Shown here in pieces: positions 1-5,218 of a stretch of DNA of 7,759 nucleotides (the stretch's first letter is position 1; every line of letters starts with the position of its first letter). The position numbers were made by a program, and so were the translations under genes. Source of the stretch: Betaproteobacteria bacterium (lineage in GTDB: Bacteria > Pseudomonadota > Gammaproteobacteria > Burkholderiales > Casimicrobiaceae); the NCBI GenBank assembly GCA_003153335.1, contig PLYG01000552.1:1-7759 (forward strand), in the 5' to 3' direction. The notes under the pieces were generated by a model. It saw only the letters and a list, made by a program, of their open reading frames with translations. It had not been told where the DNA came from and did not search any database.

Positions 1-1149
1 CATGACGGCCTGCACCAGCGCCGCGGCTGAGTCGAGCAGGTGCTCGCAGTTGTCGAGCACGATCAGCAACCGGCGCGTGCCGAGGAACTTGAGCAGCGTT
101 GTCAGCAGCGGTCTGCCGGGCTCTTCGCGCACCGACAATGCTTCCGCTACTGCGAAAACAACCAGAGCCGGGTCGGAGCGCGGCGCCAACTCGACAAACC
201 ACACCCCGTGCGGGAAGCGGTCCCGCACCTTGCCGGAGATCTCCAGCGACAAGCGTGTCTTCCCCATGCCGCCGACGCCTAGGATCGTAAGGAGGCTGGT
301 GGTCTCGAGCAGGCTCATGACCTCGGCCAGCTCCTGTTCGCGACCAATCAGCGGCGTTAGGTGCGCGGGCAGATTGTCGCGTGCAGCCTGCAAGTCCGCG
401 CCCGCCGCCGACTCGGCGAGCGCTGGATCGATCAACGCGAGCGACGTGCCGACCGATTGGGCGAGGTCGCTCACAGCGTGGATTTCATCCGCGTCGAAGC
501 TTTCCTTGTGCCGACGCTCCCCGCTCGCCAGGAATCCGATCAGCCGCCCGTGTACGCGCATTGGCCAGAGTATCGGCATCGTGAGCTGCGACCCGACCGC
601 TTTCGGCGTGGTCGGCTCGTTCTTGAGCCGGAGATGGATGACGGCCGGGTCTTGCGCCAAGATATCCCTGGGAAGCGATTCGGACGTCGAACAGGACAGC
701 GAGAACCTGTCCGGCTGTTCATTCAAATAGATCGCTGCACCGGAGGTCGCAAGCAGCGAATCGAGTCGCTCGACGACGCGCTGCTGCAACCCGGCCCGGT
801 CCTGGATTAGCGTGATTTCCTGCGCGAGCGCTATCAGCCCCTCGAGACGCTCGCTGGCGCTGCGGTTGAGCCATCGCTCGATCGCAGGTTCGACGCGGTG
901 ATGGAACATCTGGAACACGATCGCCAGCCCAAGGGCAATGGCAAGGCCGGCGATGACGCTCTGGTTCTTGCTTCCCGACAGAGTGTGCTCGATGAACCAC
1001 TCCGTGGTCTTGAACAGGACGAACAGGATGAAAATGAGCGAGGCATAGGTCACCGAACGGATCACGCGCCGGTCGACCCGCTCCCACAATGGGCGCTTCC
1101 GGACTTGCGCTTTTGGAGCAGGGGGCTTGGGCGACGTCAGCGAACTCAT
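1..1149 (-). CDS. Membrane-anchored GAF-like/P-loop signalling ATPase, N-terminal part (3' end off window)
   Basis: The frame is open for 383 codons from the ATG at 1149 to the left edge, so the C-terminus is missing. In order: a basic proline-rich N-terminus (1-20), two hydrophobic helices (about 33-47 and 64-82), a linker helix, a GAF-like region (about 105-240), then a STAND/NB-ARC-type ATPase. The ATPase opens with a TPLIGRE motif near 265-271. Walker A is GVGGMGKT (residues 291-298, Lys297) and Walker B is LLIVLDNCEHLLD (Asp366). The NCEHLLD signature is typical of the predicted-ATPase domain found in AfsR/LuxR-like regulators and some adenylate cyclase-like proteins. I infer an inner-membrane sensor that couples ligand sensing to an ATP switch; the output domain is unseen. 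The ATG is the first start after an in-frame stop at 1183-1185, but no good ribosome-binding site precedes it. It has the same orientation as the integron cassettes and lies 65 bp past the last attC-like site, so it is either the chromosomal flank or a further cassette. Confidence 0.85.
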   Translation of the reverse strand, partial: MSSLTSPKPPAPKAQVRKRPLWERVDRRVIRSVTYASLIFILFVLFKTTEWFIEHTLSGSKNQSVIAGLAIALGLAIVFQMFHHRVEPAIERWLNRSASERLEGLIALAQEITLIQDRAGLQQRVVERLDSLLATSGAAIYLNEQPDRFSLSCSTSESLPRDILAQDPAVIHLRLKNEPTTPKAVGSQLTMPILWPMRVHGRLIGFLASGERRHKESFDADEIHAVSDLAQSVGTSLALIDPALAESAAGADLQAARDNLPAHLTPLIGREQELAEVMSLLETTSLLTILGVGGMGKTRLSLEISGKVRDRFPHGVWFVELAPRSDPALVVFAVAEALSVREEPGRPLLTTLLKFLGTRRLLIVLDNCEHLLDSAAALVQAVM

Positions 1150-1213
1150 CTTGTCGGGGCTTGTAATGACCGGAAACCTGAGTCAGCGTCTGAGACTGCG
1201 CGCTGGCGTTGAC

Positions 1214-1282
1214 GCCGAACGTTGGCGTTCAGCAAACTGCGCCGGCCTTATGGCGCAGGTCCGCTGGAACAACTGGTTAAGC
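1214..1282 (-). repeat. Degenerate attC recombination site overlapping the hicB stop codon
   Basis: Read on the minus strand, an R'' box GCTTAAC (1276-1282) fits RYYYAAC. It is followed by a 6-nt spacer, an L'' box TTCCAGC (1263-1269), a central stem, an L' box GCTGAAC (1227-1233), a 6-nt spacer and an R'-like GTTCGGC (1214-1220). The L boxes pair except for one extra G in GCTGGAA on the + strand, which is the extrahelical base expected on the attC bottom strand. The central stem pairs CTGCGCC with GGCGCAG (1237-1243 with 1252-1258). R' departs from GTTRRRY at one position (C for R) and pairs imperfectly with R''. The TAA of hicB is inside R'', a common arrangement in cassettes. The same hairpin could act as a weak terminator for hicB. 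Confidence 0.6.
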
Positions 1283-1489
1283 AGCAACTTCGACGTACTC
1301 GACACGGCTCGATGGAGGGGGAATAACCAAGCCGTCTTCTCGCATTCCATCCAAATGAAACTCAATGGCCTCACGAATGGAATTCTCGGTTTCCTCGACG
1401 GTTGCCCCAGTCGCCACACAACCGGGCAGGTCCGGTACATAGGCTGAATAATTGCCATTTGCTTTCTCGATGACAATCGCGTATCGCAT
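1277..1489 (-). CDS. hicB: HicB-family antitoxin
   Basis: This 70-residue protein opens MRYAIVIEKANGNYSAYVPD and continues with LPGC, then a helical VEETENSIREAIEFHLDGM segment. That is the compact partial-RNase-H fold of short HicB antitoxins, which bind and neutralise the HicA mRNA interferase and often repress their own operon. The length is normal for the short HicB class, and no separate DNA-binding domain is visible. The ATG at 1489 is chosen because a GAGG ribosome-binding site sits just upstream and the protein then starts at the family's usual MRY; a GTG at 1498 is possible but would overlap that site. The hicA reading frame ends at 1500, 10 bp before this start, so the two genes are co-transcribed. 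The TAA stop lies in the R'' box of the downstream attC-like site. The partner toxin gene carries a nonsense codon, so this antitoxin may now be an orphan. Confidence 0.9.
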   Translation of the reverse strand: MRYAIVIEKANGNYSAYVPDLPGCVATGATVEETENSIREAIEFHLDGMREDGLVIPPPSSRVEYVEVAA

Positions 1490-1499
1490 AGTCAACACC

Positions 1500-1688
1500 T
1501 CACGTTTTCAGTTGCGCCTGCTTCAATATACTGTTCAAGGTTCCGGGCGCCAACTCATCGCTGGGCTTCTAAGGGACCGTTACTCGACCAGCTTTGAACG
1601 TATGCTTGAGTTGGCGATGACTCCCACGCATGGTATGCAGATACCAGCCATCCTCGTGCAGCATCCGCAGTACTTCGCTGACCGTCAT
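1500..1688 (-). pseudogene. hicA: HicA-family toxin (mRNA interferase) with internal amber stop
   Basis: The full reading frame is 62 codons, the usual HicA length. It starts MTVSEVLRMLHEDGWYL, carries the double-stranded-RNA-binding-like signature RGSHRQLKH with the catalytic His24, and reaches VTVP at residues 36-39. Codon 40 is TAG (1569-1571). Beyond it the same frame continues KPSDELAPGTLNSILKQAQ to a TGA at 1500, exactly the conserved HicA C-terminal strand and helix. One substitution, for example from CAG or AAG, explains the lesion; there is no frameshift. The truncated 39-residue product keeps His24 but loses the C-terminal helix, so it is probably non-toxic unless the amber codon is suppressed. 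The frame is open further upstream to 1856, but that part overlaps the nitroreductase gene and does not resemble HicA, so the ATG at 1688 is preferred. Confidence 0.85.
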
Positions 1689-1694
1689 GGCCGT

Positions 1695-1723
1695 AGGATA
1701 CTTCCCTATGGCTACACGGTCAA
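1695..1723 (-). promoter_or_regulatory. Candidate sigma-70 promoter for hicAB
   Basis: On the minus strand TTGACC (1718-1723) and TATCCT (1695-1700) are separated by exactly 17 bp. Transcription would begin at or next to the hicA ATG (1688), giving a nearly leaderless message, which fits the lack of a well-placed ribosome-binding site before hicA. This is motif matching only. Confidence 0.35.
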
Positions 1724-1767
1724 AGTCGGCCAGCGACGGGTATACGTGTGCCTTGGCGGCCGCCTTG

Positions 1768-2457
1768 TCAATCGTCAAAGCCCAGCCAACGCGTGAATCC
1801 CTCCAGCGGCTCTCGCGGCATCTCCAGCTGGTTGACCGCGGCTTGCTCATCCGCATAGCCGAGCGACATCCCGCAGACCACCGCTTCCTCGGGCGCGAGC
1901 CCCAAGTGCTCGGCGATTATGGACTGGTAACGCACGAACGAGACCTGTGGGCAGGTCGCCAAGCCGCGGGCCTGCGCGGCGAGCATCAGGTTCTGGAGGA
2001 AGAGACCATAGTCGAGCCAGCTGTGCTTCGTGAGCGCGGCATCGATCGTGAAGATCAGGCCTACGGGCGCATCGAAGAACAGGAAGTTGCGGCCCGTCTG
2101 CCGCGCGCGGGCTGCCATGTCTGCGCGGTCGATGCCCGGCGTCGCGTAATAGCGCCGCCCGAAGTCGTCCAGCCGCGCGCCGCAGTCTGGTGGCGGAGGC
2201 TGAGGAAAGGGCGCGAACGGCGCGCTGGTGTTCGCAGCATGCACCTGCAAGATCGCCTCGCTCAGCGCACGCTTGGCCCCGCCGGCGAGCAGATGCACGC
2301 GCCAGGGCTGAGTGTTGAACGTGCTCGGCGCCGTGCGCGCCATCTCGAGGATCTCCACCAACTGAGGCCGTGGCACTGCGCCGGACCGGAATGCGCGTAC
2401 GGTCTTGCGCGAACGAATCACGGTGTCGACCATAGTAGCGGTGGTCTCGGTATGCAT
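1768..2457 (-). CDS. Nitroreductase-family FMN oxidoreductase
   Basis: The predicted protein has 229 residues, normal for the family. These are cytoplasmic flavoproteins, usually FMN-bound homodimers, that reduce nitroaromatics, quinones or related acceptors with NAD(P)H. Visible marks are the N-terminal FMN-phosphate motif RSRKTVRAF (16-24), the APSTFNTQPWRV segment (43-54), a helix WLDYGLFLQNLMLAAQARGL (147-166) and the late EEAVVCGMSLGYAD (190-203) that lines the cofactor site. A proline-rich loop (81-91) is an insertion whose role is unclear. The ATG at 2457 is preceded by AAAGGAGAG at good spacing; the frame is open further upstream but that part runs into the attC site and is not protein-like. 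It is the first gene after the canonical attC and is followed 79 bp later by hicA. The true substrate is unknown. Confidence 0.9.
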   Translation of the reverse strand: MHTETTATMVDTVIRSRKTVRAFRSGAVPRPQLVEILEMARTAPSTFNTQPWRVHLLAGGAKRALSEAILQVHAANTSAPFAPFPQPPPPDCGARLDDFGRRYYATPGIDRADMAARARQTGRNFLFFDAPVGLIFTIDAALTKHSWLDYGLFLQNLMLAAQARGLATCPQVSFVRYQSIIAEHLGLAPEEAVVCGMSLGYADEQAAVNQLEMPREPLEGFTRWLGFDD

Positions 2458-2553
2458 GGAAGTCTCTCCTTTGGGTGGACGCGGCGGTGTCGGGATGCGT
2501 AGATCGTGGCACGAGTGTCGGGCAGCGCCAAGTGAAGTTCGGGGAATTGTGAG

Positions 2554-2614
2554 GTCTAACGTCATGTTGAGCGGCGCGCGGCTTTTTGCGCGTTCGCTCG
2601 AAGTAAAGTTAGAC
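2554..2614 (-). repeat. Canonical integron attC site (61 bp)
   Basis: Read on the minus strand: R'' GTCTAAC (2608-2614), 5-nt spacer, L'' TTCGAGC (2596-2602), central stem, L' GCTCAAC (2566-2572), 5-nt spacer, R' GTTAGAC (2554-2560). R'' and R' are perfect reverse complements and match RYYYAAC and GTTRRRY. L'' and L' pair except for one extra G on the + strand (GCTCGAA opposite TTGAGC), the extrahelical base that directs strand choice by IntI. The inner stem pairs GAGCG and CGCGC with GCGCG and CGCTC around a short loop. Box order, spacer lengths and total length all match the short attC sites of resistance cassettes. Its orientation agrees with the cassette genes. Confidence 0.9.
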
Positions 2615-3579
2615 ACTGGCCCATCCGCGAGCGCGTAGGGCGGAGCGCAGCACTTCGGAGAACAGGAAGCCGCGGATCGACCGGGTATTTTCTGTCACTC
2701 GCGTCAACCATGTCGGTGGTCCCTAATTATCCCGACTGAGGGTCGCGGCTAGATAGCCAGCGCTTCCACGATGACTGCTTGCGCGTAGCCGTTATAAGGA
2801 ATGCCTTCGGTCTTGGTGAGCGCGGCGGTAACTTTCTCGATCACTAGCTCGGGCGACACGCCGCGCTTTTCTATCAGAGCCGACCTCGGCGTACCGCGAA
2901 TCTGCCCCGTAGCGATGGTGCTCGGATCCGCCCCTTCAATCGTGATTCGCTTGGTTTCGATGTGCGTATCACGGAACCGCGCGCCGGCGAGGAGTCGTCG
3001 CAGAAGACCGAAATCATGCATGTCGTACGGCATCCTGAACCGCCTCTCCGCGTCGCCGGGAAAAAGCGCCTCGACTACCTCGGCGTTCGCCGCGGCATGA
3101 GGATTCTCCTCTATGCGGTCCCACACGTTGAAGAGCAGGATTCCGCCTTCCATGAGAACGCGCCGCGCTTCGTTGAGCATGGCTTGACGGTCTGGCATGA
3201 ACATGACGCCGAATCCGCAGACCACCGCTCCAAAAGCGCCGTCCTCGAACGGCAGCTTGAGCGCATCCGCTTCGCGCCATTCGATGGCATTGTGCTCGCC
3301 AAGCTTTCCGCGCGCATAGTCCAGCATCGCCTTGCTTAGATCGGTGGCCACGAGCCGCAAGGTTGGATCCAGATGCTGGCGAAGCCTCCGCGTCACCAGG
3401 CCCGTGCCAAACCCGATCTCCAGGACGTTCCCCGGTGGGCTTTTCGGAAGGCGGCGAACAAGGTCGGCCGCGAAGGGATCGAACCAAATAGGTCCCAGGC
3501 AAGTGTCGTAGTACTCTGGACCCGCGAAGCTCGCCGATGCGCTGACCATGTAACCTCCTGTGCAATGTGCTCTGTCTAA
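2560..3579 (-). mobile_element. Gene cassette 1: methyltransferase cassette
   Basis: The unit is bounded by two identical GTTAGAC core sites (minus strand, 3574-3580 and 2554-2560). Cleavage after the G of each gives 1,020 bp. It holds a short leader with a strong ribosome-binding site, one gene, a 134-bp gap and the canonical attC at its 3' end, which is the standard single-gene cassette plan. The 134-bp gap (2615-2748) holds no gene I can recognise. Confidence 0.8.
2749..3549 (-). CDS. Class I SAM-dependent methyltransferase (UbiE/Methyltransf_11-like)
   Basis: This 266-residue cytoplasmic protein has the Rossmann methyltransferase core. Motif I is VLEIGFGTG (42-50), the SAM-ribose acidic residue is Asp70 in VATD, the post-II region READALKLPF is at 92-101, and motif IV is the hydrophobic strand FGAVVCGFGVMFMPD (106-120). 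An EARRVLMEGG turn (127-136) leads to the strand ILLFNVW. The N-terminal PEYYDTCLGPIWFDPFAADL resembles small-molecule methyltransferases of the UbiE type. The acceptor is not predictable. The ATG at 3549 is preceded by a perfect AGGAGG, so translation is likely efficient. It is the only gene of cassette 1, directly next to the att region and the intI fragment, the position normally nearest the cassette promoter. No clear promoter was seen, so expression may come from within the intI/att region. Confidence 0.9.
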   Translation of the reverse strand: MVSASASFAGPEYYDTCLGPIWFDPFAADLVRRLPKSPPGNVLEIGFGTGLVTRRLRQHLDPTLRLVATDLSKAMLDYARGKLGEHNAIEWREADALKLPFEDGAFGAVVCGFGVMFMPDRQAMLNEARRVLMEGGILLFNVWDRIEENPHAAANAEVVEALFPGDAERRFRMPYDMHDFGLLRRLLAGARFRDTHIETKRITIEGADPSTIATGQIRGTPRSALIEKRGVSPELVIEKVTAALTKTEGIPYNGYAQAVIVEALAI

Positions 3580-3660
3580 CGACTAGCGTTTATCTGCCGC
3601 AGGAGGTTTCCGTGTGTTCAGTCAGCTTCCCCGCGCGGCAGATAAACGCTAATCGTTATG
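3574..3660 (-). repeat. attI-position recombination site with long inverted repeat
   Basis: Between the intI fragment and cassette 1 lie two perfect 17-bp arms (3584-3600 and 3635-3651), each starting or ending in TAGCG/CGCTA. One mismatch later the pairing resumes for six more bases (TAACGA at 3577-3582 with TCGTTA at 3653-3658). The loop is 34 nt. On the minus strand the site ends in the core box GTTAGAC (3574-3580), where cassette 1 begins. The opposite end reads CCATAAC, a poor match to RYYYAAC. Position next to intI suggests attI. The hairpin is attC-like, but no single extrahelical base is evident. It could be attI, an attC from a lost cassette, or a hybrid. Confidence 0.55.
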
Positions 3661-3674
3661 GCGCCTAAAAAGCC

Positions 3675-3848
3675 TTGAATACCGTCGCCGATATCGGTGC
3701 GCCCGATCAAGCACCGGCCGCACCCGCGCCACTGCGCCTGCTGGACCCGGTGCGTGCGCGCGTCCGGGTGTTGCACTACCCGATCCGCACCGAGCAGGCG
3801 TATCTGGATTGGATTAAGCGCCGCATCCGGCACTTTGACAAGACGCCG
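3675..3848 (+). pseudogene. intI: Integron integrase, N-terminal fragment
   Basis: From a possible TTG start at 3675 the frame reads through a proline/alanine-rich leader into LLDPVRARVRVLHYPIRTEQ and then AYLDWIKRRIRHFDKTP. This matches the start of the core-binding (SAM-like) domain of integron integrases, whose usual form is LLDxVRxxIRxxHYSxRTEQAYVxWIxRFI. After about residue 58 the frame stays open to a TGA at 4026-4028 but is unrelated to the family. Of a usual 320-340 residues only the N-terminus remains. The catalytic Arg-His-Arg-Tyr residues and the IntI-specific patch are gone, so it is inactive. An ATG at 3658 would join this frame if one base were missing from the A-run at 3667-3671, so a small frameshift near the start is also possible. 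It diverges from cassette 1 across the att region, as intact intI genes do. Confidence 0.75.
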
Positions 3849-4181
3849 TTACTCGCACCGTCATCAGGCTGTCCCGATCGAGCGGCCATGCAAGCGCATG
3901 CCCCGTGCCGCCGCGCCTGGTTCGAGCCGGCAGGCGCCGCGCGGCAGCAGTTTGAACCCATCGTCGCTGCGTTCGGCCGCGTTTTCTGTCCCGGTTTCCC
4001 CCCTCTCTCAGACATCGAAAGCGCTTGACAGCCCGCATGGGTGTGATCACACTAAATGATGATGCTCGAAGGAGTTGGCAGCGCTGGCAGTGTCCACAGC
4101 ACTCCTGCGAGCGGTGGCGGCCAGGCCCGTGCACGTTGACTGCTGCCCCAACTGAATTCACTTCTCACCGGAGATTCATAA
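3849..4181. other. Intergenic stretch without recognised gene
   Basis: These 333 bp separate the integrase fragment from the binding-protein gene. Open frames exist on both strands, but their predicted proteins are low-complexity and arginine-rich with no recognisable motif. The left part is probably the scar of the event that removed the rest of intI. The right part holds the promoter-like element and the leader of the downstream gene, with CGGAG as ribosome-binding site shortly before the ATG at 4182. Confidence 0.5.
4025..4053 (+). promoter_or_regulatory. Promoter-like element with 12-bp palindromic operator candidate
   Basis: A perfect TTGACA (4025-4030) is followed after 17 bp by a weak -10 candidate CACACT (4048-4053). 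A perfect 12-bp palindrome, GTGTGATCACAC (4041-4052), overlaps the spacer and this -10. A repressor bound there would block RNA polymerase, so it may be the operator controlling the binding-protein gene. The half-sites resemble CRP's TGTGA/TCACA but lack the 6-bp spacer, so CRP is unlikely. Confidence 0.35.
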
Positions 4182-5180
4182 ATGGCCATCGTTCTGAAAA
4201 TTGCTAAATTCGTTTCCACTCTTGTCCTGGGCGCCGCCGTGTTGGGCACAATGAGTGGTGCCGCAATGTCCCAGGAGCAGGTCAACGTCCGCTTCAGTTG
4301 GAAGCTCAAGGGCGAGTATGCGGCGATGTATGTCGCCCAGGAAAAGGGCTATTACGCGCGTGAAGGCCTGAGCGTTCGCCTGGGCGAAGGTGCGGGCGCG
4401 CCGGCTGCGCTGGGCGCGCTGTTGCAGGGTCAGGAAGATGCGGTGCTGCTGCCCGGCGTCTTTGCCTTGACCGCGATCAGCAAGGGCATGCCGATCAAGC
4501 TGATCGCGCTGTACCACCCGAAAACCCCCATGGCGCTTATCTCGTGGCCGGACAAGCCGGTGCGCGTTCCCAAGGATCTGGAAGGCAAATCGATCGTCAC
4601 CGCCATCGGCGAGACGGGGACGACGTATCTTGACTCATTCTGCAAAGCCAATGGTGTCGATTGCAGCAAGGTGAAGCGGGTCCAGGTGAACGCCCAGTCG
4701 CGTGTGCCGCAATTCATTCAACGCCAGGTCGACGTCGTGAGCGTCTACCAGACCAACGACCTGCCGATCATGGAAGAAACGCAGGGCGCGAAGTTTGTCG
4801 TGCTCGAGATGGACAAGAATGGCCTGGCGGTCCCCGGCATGGCGCTGGTGAGCAGCGATGCCATCATCGCGAAAAAGCCCGAGACGCTGCGCAAACTGCT
4901 CAAGGCGGTGGGCGACGGCGTGGTCGAGATGAAAAAGGACTCGTCGGAGGCGGCCAATATGATGATGAAGAACTGGTCGGGTCACCCGAGCGCCACGGCG
5001 GTAACGGCCCAGGTCAAAGCGACTGCCGATGCGATACCGGCCACCCCCGGTCACGCGGTGGGCTGGATCGATGAAAAAGCCATTGCCGACGCCCTGGCGA
5101 TGCTCAAGTCGACCGGTGAGATCGACGCGCCCAAACCGGCTGCCGCCTACTTCACCAACGATCTTCTGGGCAGCAAGTAA
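4182..5180 (+). CDS. ABC transporter periplasmic substrate-binding protein, NMT1/THI5-like
   Basis: This 332-residue protein has a basic start, a hydrophobic segment (about 5-27) and a likely signal-peptidase cleavage near residues 27-31. The mature part begins QVNVRFSWKLKGEYAAMYVA, then EKGYYAREGLSVRLGEG. This matches SsuA/ThiY/NMT1-type binding proteins, whose lobe 1 opens with a strand, a xGEYAxxxVA helix and KGYYxxEGL. The segment DLEGKSIVTAIGETGTTYLD (132-151) is the usual second-half signature. It would capture a small solute in the periplasm for an ABC importer; families of this type take sulfonates, thiamine precursors, pyrimidines and aromatic or heterocyclic compounds. No permease or ATPase gene is in the window. 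The ATG is preceded by CGGAG. It ends 38 bp from the convergent molybdenum hydroxylase gene, which hints at a shared substrate, but that is inference. Confidence 0.88.
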   Translation: MAIVLKIAKFVSTLVLGAAVLGTMSGAAMSQEQVNVRFSWKLKGEYAAMYVAQEKGYYAREGLSVRLGEGAGAPAALGALLQGQEDAVLLPGVFALTAISKGMPIKLIALYHPKTPMALISWPDKPVRVPKDLEGKSIVTAIGETGTTYLDSFCKANGVDCSKVKRVQVNAQSRVPQFIQRQVDVVSVYQTNDLPIMEETQGAKFVVLEMDKNGLAVPGMALVSSDAIIAKKPETLRKLLKAVGDGVVEMKKDSSEAANMMMKNWSGHPSATAVTAQVKATADAIPATPGHAVGWIDEKAIADALAMLKSTGEIDAPKPAAAYFTNDLLGSK

Positions 5181-5218
5181 TCTGACAGCGGGAACCGCGC
5201 TGCTGCCGGTAGCGCCGT

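Larger units (their letters stand above)
1220..2559 (-). mobile_element. Putative gene cassette 2: nitroreductase, hicA (broken), hicB
   Basis: If the sites at 2554-2614 and 1214-1282 are both attC, cleavage after the G of each R' box bounds a 1,340-bp unit holding three genes in one orientation. I find no GTTRRRY box or paired L boxes in the 79 bp between the nitroreductase stop and hicA. So this is either a true multi-gene cassette or two cassettes fused by loss of an intervening attC. The 102-nt leader before the nitroreductase is longer than usual for a cassette. Confidence 0.5.
1214..3848 (-). mobile_element. Remnant integron: truncated intI, att site and two putative cassettes
   Basis: The layout is intI fragment (+), att region, methyltransferase, canonical attC, nitroreductase plus hicAB, degenerate attC. 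All cassette genes are on the minus strand, pointing away from intI, as is normal for integrons. The integrase retains only an N-terminal piece with none of its catalytic core, so the array can no longer recombine on its own unless an integrase acts in trans. Genes for methyltransferases, nitroreductases and HicAB-type toxin-antitoxin pairs are the sort of accessory cargo cassettes carry. The left boundary is uncertain because no complete att site lies beyond 1214. I see no transposase or transposon end in the window, so a sedentary chromosomal integron relic is favoured over a mobile class 1-like element, though this is an inference. Confidence 0.75.

Noticed and set aside
2..730. 242-codon + strand open frame at the left edge
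   Set aside because: The opposite strand reads a clear GAF-like/P-loop ATPase; the + frame is serine/arginine-rich and featureless, a typical high-GC shadow.
1237..1258. Hairpin after hicB as an intrinsic terminator
   Set aside because: The stem is followed on the minus strand by only three Ts, and it is better explained as the central stem of the attC-like site.
1743..1771. TTGACA at the nitroreductase stop as a promoter for hicA
   Set aside because: The base at the right distance reads CACGTA, a poor -10, and the nearest TATACC lies 21 bp away; the TTGACC/TATCCT pair nearer hicA fits better.
1630..2502. Long + strand open frame of 290 codons
   Set aside because: It lies opposite the nitroreductase gene and its predicted protein is arginine-rich with no motif; the minus-strand reading has clear family motifs and a ribosome-binding site.
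2562..2711. Small minus-strand frame after the methyltransferase, running into the attC
   Set aside because: There is no ribosome-binding site, its protein is arginine-rich and half of it is the attC sequence itself.
3574..3674. LexA box controlling intI
   Set aside because: No CTG-N10-CAG pattern is found between the att core site and the intI start.
4041..4052. CRP binding site
   Set aside because: TGTGA and TCACA half-sites are fused without the 6-bp spacer that CRP needs.
5181..5218. Bidirectional terminator between the convergent genes
   Set aside because: Only a 5-bp CAGCG/CGCTG stem is visible, with no T-run on either strand.
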